Below, in pieces: positions 1 to 13,536 of a stretch of DNA of 64,000 nt. The stretch covers positions 818,682-882,681 of the forward strand of contig FN649737.1 in the NCBI GenBank assembly GCA_000310025.1, read 5' to 3'. Numbering within the stretch: the stretch's first letter is position 1; each line of letters starts with the position of its first letter. Below the pieces are notes generated by a model. That model worked only from the letters and a program-made list of their open reading frames with translations. It was not told the origin of the DNA and searched no databases. Source of the stretch: Ectocarpus siliculosus (lineage: Eukaryota; Sar; Phaeophyceae; Ectocarpales; Ectocarpaceae). A program made the position numbers and the translations under genes.

Positions 1-2763
1 CGGAAGCGGTCGGGACGGTAAGCGGCACGAGGCCGGCCCCGCTGCCCGAGACGTAGTTGAAGCCAGTGACAGCCCCGGTCGCGTCGAGAGCCATGGTGAC
101 GTACGGGCTCGAGTCGTCCAGAGCCTCATGCAGCTTGAATTCGGTGCACAGGTCGTCGAATTTGATGTTCTGTTCGGGTCGATTGGGGAGTTACACGAGA
201 GAAGGGCCAGGGCCAGGCGAAAACCCGTGGACAAGGTTGTGCACTCATTAGTCATCATCACGCGTGTTGTTCGGGTACCAATGAATACGGCTGGCACCTC
301 AACAGCAGGCTGTCCAGGGATGTTGAGACGTTATCCCCTGGGTTTCATTCAGTACTGGGAGGCATGGCTCACCTTGACCGGGAAGGTGATGTAGCTGGAG
401 TACACCTCCAAGACGCGCTCGTACCAGTAGTCGAGCAGGGACTGCGTTCCGTCGCCGACGTCCCCTGCCGGGATGATGTTGGCTTGGTGGAACATGTACT
501 TGTCCCTGTCACGATACAAGTGCGACAGGAGGAAGTCCGTGTGGAGAGGTTCGTTTCGGCATTCGGGGACGGAACGATTAGATTAGTTCCGATGGGAAAT
601 CAGAGGCGCTCAAGAGGCTGCAGAATCAACATTGCCAATACATGCCATAGACTGACAACTACCATTTGTTGGAAAGCGCTAAATGAAAAGTGGACAGCAC
701 TCCCGGCATATTACCCGCAGACGAACAACAACATACCAATCAAATTCAACGAAACACAGCTCGACGAAACCGCACGCGAAATCGCACGCCTCTTGCAGTA
801 ACACCACCACCACAAGTTTTTCCCGTCGCGTGCTTTCCGGTACGGATGAAACAAGCAACACTACAAGCACCACCCTTCAGCACAAGAATACGTAAAGACA
901 CACAGAACGAAACGGGAAATGATCAAAAGCCGGCACCGAAAAAGATAGAGACGGAAACAAAAGGGACCAAAACCGACCTGCGGCCGGTCAGCATGTAGCG
1001 CGTGGTGGTGGAGGCCTCGGCGTCGAAGAGGGCCTCGATGTCACCGAAGGACTGGATGTCGGTGGCGCCATCGGTGCCGATGCATTCGTCCGCGGTGCTC
1101 GCGCAACTCTTCGGCGGCATTGAGGAAGGGGGGTGTAGGCGAGTGCGAGATCAGTCGGTGGAGGACAATTTTGATTGCAGATGTATATGCAAAATCAAGG
1201 TCACTGCCGGGCAGATTTACCGCGAACATTGTGAAGATATGACATTGCACAAGACAGTATCGAACGTGCGCCATTGTGTCATGCTGCTGCCCCTTTATTG
1301 TTCTTGTAACGGCACCACCTTCCCTCTACGGCAGCATTGAGAGACCTCACGTAATCGGCGATGCTTGGGTCGAGCGGGGTGCACTCGCATACGAAGCGCC
1401 TGATGTACTCGTTCTCGTTCACGAGGCACTGCAAAAGCCCGGGCACAGCGGAAAGGAAGGAGGACAATAATAGAGACAGGAAGAGTGGTCACCGCAGAGC
1501 ATAGCCATTGCTACTGAGGCAAAGAGGCGAGCAGACGAAACACGAGACAAACAACCACGTCCTCGCGTCATCCATCATCGAACGGAGTTCGAGCAGCCAA
1601 AGCACCCACTGAATGTATTCGCCCGACGCTCTTCAGAATGGCGACGGAATACCAACCAGACGGCTAGAGCCTCCAACCGGAAGCGACCCAGCATTCAAGC
1701 CAAACACGGTCGTCACTGCACGAGTGTAAACACAACAAAGATGAGGCAAATAGGGCCGACTTGAAACCCCACCTATTGTAGGCCGAGCCTCGGGAACGGC
1801 TGGGTGTACATCAACACGTAGGTGTACAAGAAACACAAGAAACACATTTCATTCACAACACTAGCTTAGGGAATGCCGCATGTTTCTGGACATCATTGAG
1901 CCACTTACGGAGCCGGTGACGCAGTTAAAGTACACGTAGGTCGCGAATCTGGGCACGATCTGGATGCCATCGTAGCCTGCAGGGTTAGTATAAGGACGGA
2001 CAAGAGTGCACGCGGCATTGTTGGAGAGAAGAAGCAGGCCGTGAGTACAAGTATCGCGATAATCACACCGGAAACGCCCCGAAGCAGTTGAAGGTGATAG
2101 CGTCGTCGGTGCTTAGCATGCGGAAAGTAGGGCGCTCTTCCGCGCGCGCCGTTACACAATGACCTTGCATTTTCTGCCACCCACGGCAGTGTGTACGGCG
2201 TACGGTTGATGGAACCAGCCGTCGTCTTCCTGTGCACTGGGGCACCCAACAACTGAAGCAAGCGTTCAATGGACTGGCGTCCAAATTCACACCGTACAAC
2301 TCAACAGCGAAAACAACGGCTCAAGCTACGCCCGTCTTGTTTCGACCTACCCATACAACAACTCTGGCTGGGGAATAAAGAGCCACTTGCGGTAAAGGGT
2401 GCGAACCGCATGTGCGCTGGGACCGCATTGACGGCACGTTCGCTACAAAAAGATCAGAGCACCCAGAAAGCTCACACTAACAAATACAGGGGCAACAGAT
2501 GACACGACCAATCGTATGGTTTCTACAACGACGAACAAAATTTGAATAAACGCCTGCGGTACACGCGACCCTCCCTCACCGTTGTTGGCCACCGTCGAGT
2601 AGATCGAGTGAAACTGGTTGTCTTCGTTGACCAGAATTGTAGCGCCCGACACGGTCCCGTCGAAGGTGTTGTCGCCAGGGTAGCACACCATGAGGTTCTG
2701 CGCCGCTGAGTCGAGGCAATTCTCGTTGAAGAGACCCGTGATGCCGGGGGATACCATGGAGCG

Positions 2764-2766
2764 TCA
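2764..2766 (-). other. In-frame TGA stop in exon 19 of WSC-deacetylase paralogue A
   Basis: In paralogue B the matching codon is TGG within the peptide DNYNWRSM (near 19.55 kb). Here the minus strand reads TGA, with the surrounding residues DNYN and RSMVSPGITG otherwise conserved. Exon length (240 nt) and phases match B, so no frameshift explains it. Confidence 0.85.
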
Positions 2767-5700
2767 GTTGTAGTTGTCGCTGTCCCACATGCCGGTCATG
2801 AGAGCGATCTGCACGTTACCTGAAAAAATATGTCATGATGGCGGGGAAGGAAAATGGGACTTTTTATGCTATTGGTTTTCACGCTTTCCCACATTTCGGT
2901 CATGACAGCGATCTGAACGTTACCGAAAATACGCATTGAAGCAGTGATCTTTCTGCCCGCACACCCGAGTGCTCCCTGACGAGCGGTAGAGACAAAACCG
3001 GCGACTCTACCCGTTCTGTAAACCAGAGCGTTGAACAATGTAGGAGGCGTCCATGAGCACAGCTCTATCGTTACCAGGATTGTGACTCTTGCAGTTTGAT
3101 TCTCACCGGTGTCGTCGGCGACACAGTCCGTCTCGCGCAGCTGGTCGCGGGACAGGTGGATGAGGGTATGGTGGCCGTGGTAGATTGTAGAAGGCGTGTC
3201 GAGGTAGCTGATCACCGCCACGAGAAGCTCGTCGTTGGCCTCCCAGGTGCCGTCGGCCATGTCTTGCTGCATGAGAGGCACGTTGGTGGCGAGCCAGTTG
3301 GTGTCGTGCACGTTGATCTGACCTGAAACCACAGGAAGAAGATGGGTCGAGGGGGGGGGCGAGCGTTGTCGGAACTTTCAGTCCAAGTTGCTGGCGATCT
3401 CGGCGGGTATCCTTGCGTCTATATACGGTGTCCAGATATCGCCCGTGAAGTGATCTTGTGTTTATGTGCCGTGTCATCGAGGGTAGGCCTTGGTACCGGA
3501 TAGACGATGCACATTAGCTCAAACTATCGGAATGCTTACCCAGAATTGACTGTCCTTGTTGCCAAGACAATAATCGCTTTCCGTTCGTGTCGCTATGTGT
3601 TGTCGCGCCGATAACTGGGATGGCTCGATGAGACCGCCTCAATTTCACTTTACGTCCGTAGGCACGGGTTGTGTACTTCTAGAGGTTCTCGAAGGAGGTC
3701 AGAGAGAGACTCCATAACTACCCGTAGGACGAAAAGAAAACTGCAATACTGTACCAACTCACCGTCTTCGTACCACTTGGTGCCCTTGATGGTCACCATG
3801 GTCTCCTCGTAGTCGGGGACGTACGTGATGCCGTCGACCGCTTGTGACACCTGGTGGTTGGTGTCATACGCACAACGACAATAACACGTTACCATGAGAT
3901 CGTGCCCTCCACCCTGAAAAGGTTGTATTAGTCTGCCGCAAGACCGAGCACACTTCGACAATCGAAATACTCAATTGCTCTAGATTGTTTCTCTCAACTA
4001 CGTATTTCGGGGCTGGCAAAACGGCCCCAGAACACGCTTCTTTTCTCTTTTTACACGAATGGCATTCATTCTGCATATTGGAAACGCTCACGCCTTGCGA
4101 CTCAAGCATCAAGCGATACGACGGAACGAAACGGCGAGACCTGGACCCCACGAAACGCACATGCTCCGCGATTCCGCCACCGTTGAAGGCAAACTCGGTG
4201 ATTATGTCCGACCCCGAGTACTGGGTGTTGAGGGCTTGCTGCACGCTGAGCAGGTTGGTCAGGTCCTCCCCCGTGCATCGCTGGGCGACCGCTGCTTCGT
4301 TCATGTCTCCGTCGTACTCGAACTCCGGGGTGGAGAGGAAGAGGTCGTCGACAACCGCTGCCAGATAAAAGCGGCGCTCGCCCTGTTCGATAGGGGGAGG
4401 AGGGATGCATGGAGGGATATTTAGGGGCAGCATTCAACTCCGTAGATGCTTCGCCCTAACTACATGACTGCTGTTGACCAACCGCGCGACGGAGTGTTGT
4501 CCCGACTCCGGATAGGGTTGGTCTGGATGGTACGGCCTCTAGGTTTCAAACCACGAGTTCGATGGCAGCATGCTCCACGAGTAGGGATGGGTCGGGGATA
4601 GGGTAGTGGCGGTCCTACTGCTGCGATTGGGCAACGTTATTCATCATTATGGACCAACGCTGGACATCACCGGAACAGAGACAAAAAAAACTGTTATTCG
4701 AGATCTTTTCCGAGCTTGCATTGCTGTAGAAAGGTCACAACGGCGTCGTATACAGTAAACTGTGACGACATCCCAAGCAGAGCATCATCAATGACAAAAC
4801 ACGTACCATGAAGATGCCCTTGGTGGCCCACTCGTTGTAGAAGTGCGCCCACGGCCACGCGCCGGCGTCAAACCAGCCGATAGTGTTGAAGACGTGCAGC
4901 TCCTCGTGGCCGTCAGCACCGGTGTAGCTTAGTATCGCAGCGTTTTCCTGGTCACCCGCGGCACCGGAGAGGTAAGGCTCGCCGGCACTATCGGCATATC
5001 TGCACATGGGGCGGGACAGGATGGATGGATGGGGGGGAATCAGAAGGGTACAAGGGTACCCGAACAAAGCGTTCCAATGACGTGTGCTTCTGCGGATAGC
5101 GTGGGTCAGCGCATACCCCAGCCATTTGACGCCAGTCTTTTGGGGTCTACCTTCTGATACCTTGATATGCACGCTAGCGATTTGGCCAGAATGAACAAAA
5201 ACGAACGGAACGCCGGTATCGCCATCGCCATCACAAATAAGGAAACACTCACTGCGCGAGGACCTCGATCCCCGTCTCAGGAACCTCGTTCATGATCACC
5301 GGGTAGCTGAACAGGGCGGGGGTGAAGAGGTTCGGGTCGGTCTTGAAGCCAGGCTGCGTAATGGACACCTTGGTGCTTCCCAGGTCTAGATGGGGTCGAG
5401 ACCGTGAATCGGGCGAGGGGCAGCAGGTGCAATTATTTAGCAAATAGAATGGTGAGACGTGAGCCTGCGCGTAAATATGCACTCGAGAAGTGAGATCGCG
5501 GGAAGCTTTGTTTGTTGTGGGCGGAGGGAGCATGAGGCAATGAGAATAAGTTCGGACGTGAACCGGTCAACCACGCGGAAACGAAAACCACGGCCGAGGC
5601 CTGCGGCAGGGGCCGGTGAGAAACAGCTGGAAGCAAGAGCGGGGGGGACAAGACTGCCGCAGCAAAGGTAGACAAGAACACAACATAGAAACCGATGCCT

Positions 5701-8577
5701 GGCCGCTTCGCTGTTTTGCCCGGCGTATGAACCACTTTCTCGTTCTTCCTGCCGCTGTGCTTAGGAACGAGATTGCGTGAGAGGTGAACCTCACCGCTGA
5801 GCTGCACGAACGCAGGAGTCACGATGTCGCCGGCGAAGTATGTCTGGATCCCGAGTTTCGTCGTAAACTCTGCGGTGGTGTGGGTGAGAGCGGAAGGGAA
5901 GTAGACCAGACGGACCTGCAAAAGGAAACAAGGAGAAACGATACAGAAATACCCAGAGAGATTGCACACACAGTAAAACGTAAACGGGACCAGCCGCAGT
6001 CCGGGACGAACATGCGTACATGTTACCATAATAAAGCTTTTAGTTTCTCAGAAGTCAAGCTGGTGTTTGAATTTCCATATCAACGTGAACTACACTGTAC
6101 ATGTACGCACAGAATACGGGAAGCACTACCGCACGCTCACACAATGAAAAAGATACTACACTAGGGGGAAGAATTTTCCGGCCTCGACATTACTATCGGC
6201 GGCTTTTCTACATCGACTGGTCACAGGAAACTTCATGGCGCACACGAAGCCAGTTTGTTTACGATATAACTCAAGGAAAACACATGTAGATGGGTATTCT
6301 AGCAAAGGCGGGATTCGGGCAGAAACTGCGCACGAGAGCCTCCTACAATACAAGTGTTGATCGATGGCGATCTCGAGAAACAACGACAACGAGGTACACA
6401 TACATCCTTGAACTAAAGCATCCCAAAGAGAGGTGCGGAGTGGATCTCGAAGGTGATACTCGCGTGCCACGTTGTACCTTAAACTGTGCCGAGTAGGCCG
6501 TGAGAGCGGCAACCTGGTCCGTGGACGGCGCGTAGCCCACGTACACAGCGTTGCACTTTCCGTGGGGCGTGGTGTCGCTGGAGTCCACCAGAAGGGCCGT
6601 GAGGTCGTCGGTTTCAGACACGACATACTCCTCCTGCAACAGCAAGCGGTCACGTACCAGGGTTTTTGTCGTGTCGAGGGGGGTTTAGGTGTACGGTGGG
6701 CAGTGCTGGGCTGAATAGGTTCGATTCGATCATTCAGGTACTGTAGGTGGGGTTGGACGGTAGGCGAGCGCGACTCTTATCGGAAAAAGACAGGTGGTAG
6801 GGTCGATATGTCACCCGATTTTTGTCGAGAATAGTGTCAACGGGAGCAAGTTGGATGAGGCTCAATTGGTGGAAATACGCCAAGGTGTGTGACGCGACGA
6901 TTTGTGGCTGGTGAACAAAAAAGGTCGATGTCTTCCGGAAACTATCCGCTTGGCGCAACTGTCGTCATGTGCCATCGGGTGAGTGGAACTGATTCGTATG
7001 GTTGGGACGATGTTGGCACCCTGCTTGGCGATCTCCTGCCAGGAATGTAGAGAAGACAAACCGTGCAGCATGGGCATGCAACATGGTAGGCCTTCGGGTG
7101 CTGTCGCGCCAGCCATCCTGAACAAAGAAACAGGATGGAAACGGGATAATTCACGCGAGAGGGCAGAAGGACAAAAAAAACATGCTAGTACCACCATGTC
7201 GTCGCTGGCTCGGGAGTTCCTTCCGGATTCTGTACTTGCATATTTTTTCTCACGTATGATGCACAGGGGGAAACCATCGGGTAAACGTACACCAACCGAA
7301 CGGTACGGTCACCGTTGGTGCTCTGGCGCATGGCCCTTTGGGATGACGGAAGACACCCCTACCCCAGCCGGTTTTCTGTCTCGCTTGACAGACGACAATA
7401 GCCAGGGACGCCGAAGAAAATAACATGGAAAGTAGCAACAGCGAACTGTCAACCAATCCCATCAAAATATCGTTGGCGCATCTGCTGGAAGCATATGGAA
7501 TATGCTGGAACATACACGGCTGGAAAATAAACGATATGGTTGTTTATTCTGTGCCAAGAGTGTTCCTCCGCCCAATACCGGCCACCCGCCCATATTTTTG
7601 TCTGGAGGGACCCCGACTCTACATCGTCTGGACGACGCCATTTATCCCTACAGCAGTTTCGTTTCGAGACATAAAAACTATTCAAGACCCGTCGCTGTAT
7701 CGAGGACAGCAACTCGCAAAACATTAGAAAGGTGAATTAGAACTCACCGTCCTGGGAGACCAGTATCCCTTGAAGAACAGCGACATGATGTACAATGCCG
7801 GGTTGTTCTCATTTGATTTCTCGACCTGGGTAACCACCACCAAGGTGAAACAAAGCGGTAATGGATAAGTTGGGCGCCATAGAATCATTTCTGATGGCGC
7901 GCTGCGTGTTAGTTGATCGATCGTGTGAACCACATGTGACTCAAGTAGCAGGGAAAACGGGGTTCATGGTAACAAAGACAAGCTGAAAACAATAATGGGA
8001 CAGAAATATATACGGTTAAGCGTCTTCCCCGCTTCGTCGCGTGGAGAAAGTTTACCGTCTTCTCCATTTTCCCAGGCTTCCTCCAGCCTTGAGAGTGTTC
8101 GTGATCTCTCTTGCCCCACTAGATGAATAATACTACAGCGTTGCAAAAATAAAACAACGTGAAGCACGCACGGAGGAGGATCCACACACATGAAACAACA
8201 GAGACACCAGGATATTGCTGTACTCCATGAGCAATGTTCACTACATGCACGCTGATCTAATTCGACGCACCGCCACGGAAGAGAACAGGCAGGGCACCAA
8301 GTCGACGAGCACGTCTCCGTCGACAGCAACAGGAGGGGCCGTGGTAGGCGGGGCCGTCGCAGGAGGGGCCGTCACATCATCTGTTGTCATTGACCATGCA
8401 ACATACCACAAAGGCGACAGAGCAGGGGGGAGGGGGTTGGGAACCGAAAGAGACCATCCCCAAATCACCACCATCACATCCACCACCCAACACTAGCCAT
8501 GAAAGTTTTCCATCGTACAAGAGAAGCGAGTACGACGCCGACGAGGGGCTACAACCAACTTTCGTCCTTATCCTTAC

Positions 8578-9508
8578 CGCCCATGACGTACACGTCCATG
8601 GCCCAAGCACCACCGCACGTGGACGAAGCGTCTCCAGTGCAGGGGTAAAGGCAGTTGTTGGACTCGCCGTGAAGGGTATAATCCTCGTCCGCAGTGCCGC
8701 AGAAGCACCTTACAACGTGCATGAACGCCAATTAGAATGGTAGCTTCAGAGGAGGAGGCGGAGGAAAACGGGCGTGTTCGCCGCAGTAGCAAGGAGAGTT
8801 CAGTCAGGTACTCGGTGACAAAGAAAGTGAAGAAAGAAGTAAGCCCGCCTTTCGTGCCTTACGCCTGCTAGACAAAACCCCAACAAATTCGCCCTCATTT
8901 TCCCCGTCTCCGAAAACCACTAGCCCAGCAGGCGAATCGGCGACAGAAGGAGCATCCTACAGTCCGAACACTAAAATCTCGAAACGTCTCCCACTCACTG
9001 TAGCGCGTACTGGAGCCCGTAGTAAGCGTATCCGACGCAGGTGGCCTTGCAGGTCTGCGAGATCGTCGGGCGGAATGCCAGCATTGGTAAGACGGATCAC
9101 AGATCCTTTCGTAAGGAGGAGGGAGAGAGGCCGACGACGTGGGTGGCCAACATATCCGTAATTAGCACAAAAGATTCGTAATGGTAAGTGGAATTGGGAA
9201 GGCATCAATACCACACTGACAGAGAACACAAAGAACAACGATTGTTGGAGCGATTAAGCAACCACATATCAGCAATCCCTTCTCGGAGAACACGGCTCGC
9301 TCGCGCATACAGGGGTGCGAATCCGCCCAGCTCCCACAAAGGTAGAAGTATACCTCCGCACTGTTGTTATCGGCATCAGCAATGATTGGGGCTGAGAATA
9401 TCCTGGAGGTCCGGGTATCCGCGTAGCAGCCAAGATACCCCGAGGATACCGCCGTGGCAGGCGGGTCCGTGGTAGGTGGGGCCGTCGCAGGCGGGTCCGT
9501 CAAATCAT
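8578..9508 (-). other. Third WSC domain block (three exons) unique to paralogue A
   Basis: Exons 9354-9508, 8999-9054 and 8578-8708 encode a linker TDPPATAPPTTDPPATA, then GYLGCYADTRTSRIF, TCKATCVGYAYYGLQY and CFCGTADEDY, which together form one WSC fold. The block starts and ends in phase 1. It closely resembles the preceding WSC block (10565 region, 10183-10238, 9715-9845) and has no counterpart in paralogue B, which has two WSC domains. Confidence 0.8.
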
Positions 9509-12191
9509 CTGTTGTCGTTGACCATCAAGCAGACCAGAGGCAGTAGGGGAGGGGGAAGGGGGTTGGGAACAGAATGAGAACATCGCCTATCAACACACCT
9601 TAACCACCACCCCCACCCGGCAACAGCCACAACAACATACGCTGGTACACTCCTATAAGCCACGCGAGTCCGATGTCGAACAGGGGCTGCGCCTATCGTC
9701 GTTCTTGTCCTTACCGTCCATGGCGTACACATCCATGGCCCAAGAGCCACCGCAGGTGGACGAAGCGTCTCCGGTGCAGGAGAGAACGCAGTTATCGGAC
9801 TCGCCGTAAACGGTGTAATCCTCGTCCGCAGTGCCACAGAAGCACCTAACAGAGTGCATGAACGCCGAGGGGGGCGAGGCAGAGATTGACAAGTTTCAGA
9901 GGGGACATGAGCGTGTTTTCGGCGGTAGCAAGATTTGGCTGCCGTCAGGTTTCCAAATGACATGAAACCTAAGAACGTAATACGTATGCGCCAACCTCCC
10001 ACACGGCTGCTACTCAGGACCCCCAAGAAACTGGACATACATGTCTTTCGACGTCTCCGAATACCTTGAACTAGTTGACACGAGAAGGAGACTCCTGCAT
10101 ACTTCAGTTGATCAAAGCAAAACAACTTTGTCGCACATTCCACGAAAACAAAATACAACATCACGAAACGTCTCCCACTCACTGTTCGCCATACTGTAGC
10201 CCATAGTAAGCATAACCGACGCAGGAAGCCTTGCAGCTCTGCGAGATCGTCGGGCAGAATACATGTGTTGTATAACAAAAAAGAAGGTTTGTTACAGATA
10301 GATGCATCAATTTCTGGGACAAAGGGAAAGACGCCACAACGTTGCCATTCATGACGCCCCTGATATAGAGGACGAAGACAAGCGACGCAAGATGGAGTCG
10401 GGAAGGCTTCGAGGCCACAAATTCTTCAACACCGAAACAACAAGAACAACAGCGCGATTTTTGAGCGATTCAGCAACAAGGTATCATTCCCTCTCGGAGA
10501 ATACGTTTCCTCGGGGCATATGGAGGTGGGATTCCGCCCCGCTCCCTCACAGGCAGAAACTTGCCTCCGCATTGTTGTCGGTGAGAGTAACGTGTAGGGC
10601 CGAAAAGATCCTGGACCTGTCATCCGCGTAGCAGCCAAGGTACCCCGTGGGCGGGGCCGTGGTAGGCTGATTCTGGGACCCAAGCTCAAAGGCTTGGAAG
10701 GCGAGGTATCCCCCGCACGTGGAGCTCGCGTCGCCGGTGCAAGGATAGGCGCACTCGGACATATCGAGCGAGCCCAGCCTGTCGTAGTCCGTGCCCGCCA
10801 CTCCGCACCAGCATCTAGAGGTACCAACAAGTACCGATCGGGCGGGGGGGAGAGGTTGGGGCGTACACCTAAGAGTTGCGTGCCTCACCGAACACCTAAT
10901 TTGTATGTGTAGGTCCTCTCACCATTCACCGAATCTTCCTGATCATCGTACGGTCAAATTATGGAAACGAAATGCCCCGTATTCACCAGAAAGTACGCTA
11001 CTACTATTGCAGCAAGTGCCGACCTGGCGCAATATGCCCACGCTCTCTCGGGCGCTAAATCTACCAACTCTGTCATTCCCTCATTCATATCTGCCGTTCG
11101 TGGTCTACGCATACATCGTCTCCTCTCTTCGTCCGCCACCGAACCCCAATGACAGGCGCCTTCCTACAGGTGCTGCAAGTCTCATTGACATATGCAGGTG
11201 ATCCGAAAATGCCGACTCACTCCTGTCCGTACTGGAGACCGTAGAACTGGTAGCCTTCACTGTAACAGTGTAGGGCGCACGTCTGAAGAGGGCATGAAAA
11301 GGCAACAGAGCGAGAGGAAGGAAAAATGAATATGTTGTCAATAATGTTTCGTGCATTGGTGCAGTGTTTATGGTCTCAGCGGGCAAGAGGCAGCAGCCAG
11401 ATACATGCCGGACACCAACTGTCTAGTGTTGCCAGATGGACTGTTTCGAAACCCTCCACTACCTACTACTTGTTGTCCAGCTACGAAGACTTGACATCGT
11501 ATGTATGCGTACGTGTTGTAGATATGAAGGGAAACGCTCGCCACGTACACAGCATTTACAGCGCCTGCGTGTGCCGATGTACCGACGATAGCTGTCGTTG
11601 GGAAGGTGGCGGACGGTTGCAAACACAACAATCGATGACTCCCCGCCCGATGGGAACAGTCACTCCCGTTAATCCTGTAGACTACAAGTGATCCCTCCAC
11701 AGAGGGCTCATGAGAGCGCATATAGTGTCATCACGTTAAACAGGGGCCGTTACAGATGAGGTACAAACCCACCGTGACTGCCAGCTGCCGTGTGACGTTT
11801 TCCATAGCCCAATAGCTCACACAGCTGACGTGATACTGGCCTAACAAAAAGACAGGTGATTTTTTTTGTGCGGAACAAATAATGCTTACATCCGGCGTCA
11901 GGTCGGTCTGATCCATAAGCTCCTGTTCGAGTACACGGTCGCTCCTGCCATCCCTGCAGCATCCCAGATCGGACGTCACAACGCCGTCAGGCAACTGCGA
12001 GGGAAACAACAGCGTGGTGGGCGGCCAACAAAAAAAGGGGGTGTTTCTTTGACGAACGTGATGTACATGTAAAAGCATTTACTGTAGTCTATCGTTGACA
12101 CAATGTACATGAGACTGTAGGCGACTTGTAAGTACTCAAGGGGGACGAAAAATAAAGGCTCAACAACATCGTGGGGGGGGTCCGACACAAC

Positions 12192-12217
12192 AGACTGCGG
12201 CTCTACAGCCGCAGTCT
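12192..12217. repeat. Perfect 11-bp inverted repeat with 4-nt loop
   Basis: AGACTGCGGCT, loop CTAC, AGCCGCAGTCT. It lies in intron 1 of WSC paralogue A. No U-tract follows and no function can be assigned. Confidence 0.7.
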
Positions 12218-13536
12218 ACAGGAGGAATTGTATGCATGCTGTTTGTTATTATCTACCAGTGTATATCAGCGGGTGTATATACACAGAGTTAGTTGGGCTG
12301 TGGCCAGGGAGGAAGACATCGGCGAAAGTTGAACTGAGGGATTACTTCTGTTAGAAGGTTGTTCGCTACAGTAATACTGCAACCAGAGACTGGGAATGCC
12401 ATTGTATTGTAAAGATTCAGAACCTGGAGAAAATACACCCTCGAGTCCGGGTTAACCCCGAGTAACTCAGAGGTCAGAGGCAACATTCTGCATGCAATGC
12501 AAAACATACCATATTCATCATGTAGTGCACTATTTGTCGCTTCGCTCTTCTGTGCCGCCTGTTCACAGGCCATCTGTGAGAGATAGCCCTGCCTGTGTCA
12601 AGGCATCAATTGTTGCACTTATTGTAGACACATTAGAACAGAAACGATTCGGCGCGATTCTCCCTTCGTTCGTGCAGCTAGGCGAGATCCAACCTCTCTC
12701 TTCACGCAGCCTTCACTCTTCACTCTCTCGTACCCTGCCGATGTGCCTTATAGTCGCGTACACCCTCCCTCTCAGCAATGACAAGCACTCACTTTGTGCT
12801 GGTGGGGTGTATGTGCAGCGTTTTGCAGCAATGAATTTCATGAACGTTTCTCCTATCTACGGCAGTATCTCCGGCAGCTTGCCGAGGTCTGGCGGCGGCG
12901 TCTCCCTCTCTCTCTGTCCCTCTCTCTCTTCTGCACTGGGTCCAGACGTCTAGACCTTGCGAACACGCCATTTTCTCGGCTCGGAGATGGGATCTTGCAA
13001 GTAACAACGCATTCATGAACAGGGTTATTGTGTAATCGTCTAAACCGGCGAGACCCTACATGCACTTAGTCGGCATAGATATTTCGAAGCTCGAACCTCC
13101 GGAAAACCTGTGTGTAGTCCACACTCAAGCCTCCTTTCGAATGAAAAGTTCACACCTGACCTCGGGCATGGACCGATCGTCATGTATCGGGGTGTACGCC
13201 GCACAAGATAGTGGGTCAGCACAAGTACACACACATAGCCAGCCGGCATGCACGAACTCTACGCAGCGTGTGGCGGCAAAGAAAGGCCTCGCATTTTACC
13301 CAACGGAAAACATCAACAAGATCACGGTACACACCTGGACGAAAAACACAGCACCATCTGACTCGCAAAGCGACGCTGACAAAACGACTCTGAACTTGCC
13401 GACCCCTCACCGAGGTTTGCAGCCTGCGGGTAGCAGAGGTAGTGAGTGGGACGTCACCATGCGTGCGAATCCCAGCCGCGTTCGCAGTGGCCCACAGGGC
13501 GCCTGTCGCCAGAATAAGCTGCTGCGTGCGCGGCAT

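Larger units (their letters stand above)
1..13536 (-). pseudogene. WSC x3 / Agd3-like (CE18) secreted polysaccharide deacetylase paralogue A, 3' end outside window, internal stop
   Basis: Left member of a tandem pair. Exons, high to low: 13411-13536 (signal peptide, starts MPRTQQLILATGALW), 11890-11994, 11221-11282, 10565-10814, 10183-10238, 9715-9845, 9354-9508, 8999-9054, 8578-8708, 8271-8380, 7748-7825, 6478-6633, 5795-5915, 5253-5385, 4807-4999, 4161-4382, 3763-3850, 3107-3322, 2580-2819, 1909-1976, 1351-1428, 978-1108, 373-535, and <1-169. Exons 2-9 encode three WSC domains (CFCGTADEDY, CTGDASSTCGG motifs) joined by Pro/Thr-rich linkers. Later exons align with the deacetylase region of paralogue B, including VVDDLFLS, the HxxxH motif HTLIH, PGITGLFN and YDGIQIVPR. 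All junction phases agree down to exon 19, where TGG in B is TGA here (2764-2766). This ends the protein at about residue 814 of an expected ~1,100. The exon at 373-535 also lacks an AG acceptor (GA at the B position). Probably a recent pseudogene, or a truncated secreted protein. Confidence 0.8.

Noticed and set aside
2764-2766. TGA as a selenocysteine codon
   Set aside because: The paralogue has tryptophan here, not cysteine, and no SECIS-like hairpin could be identified because the 3' UTR is outside the window.
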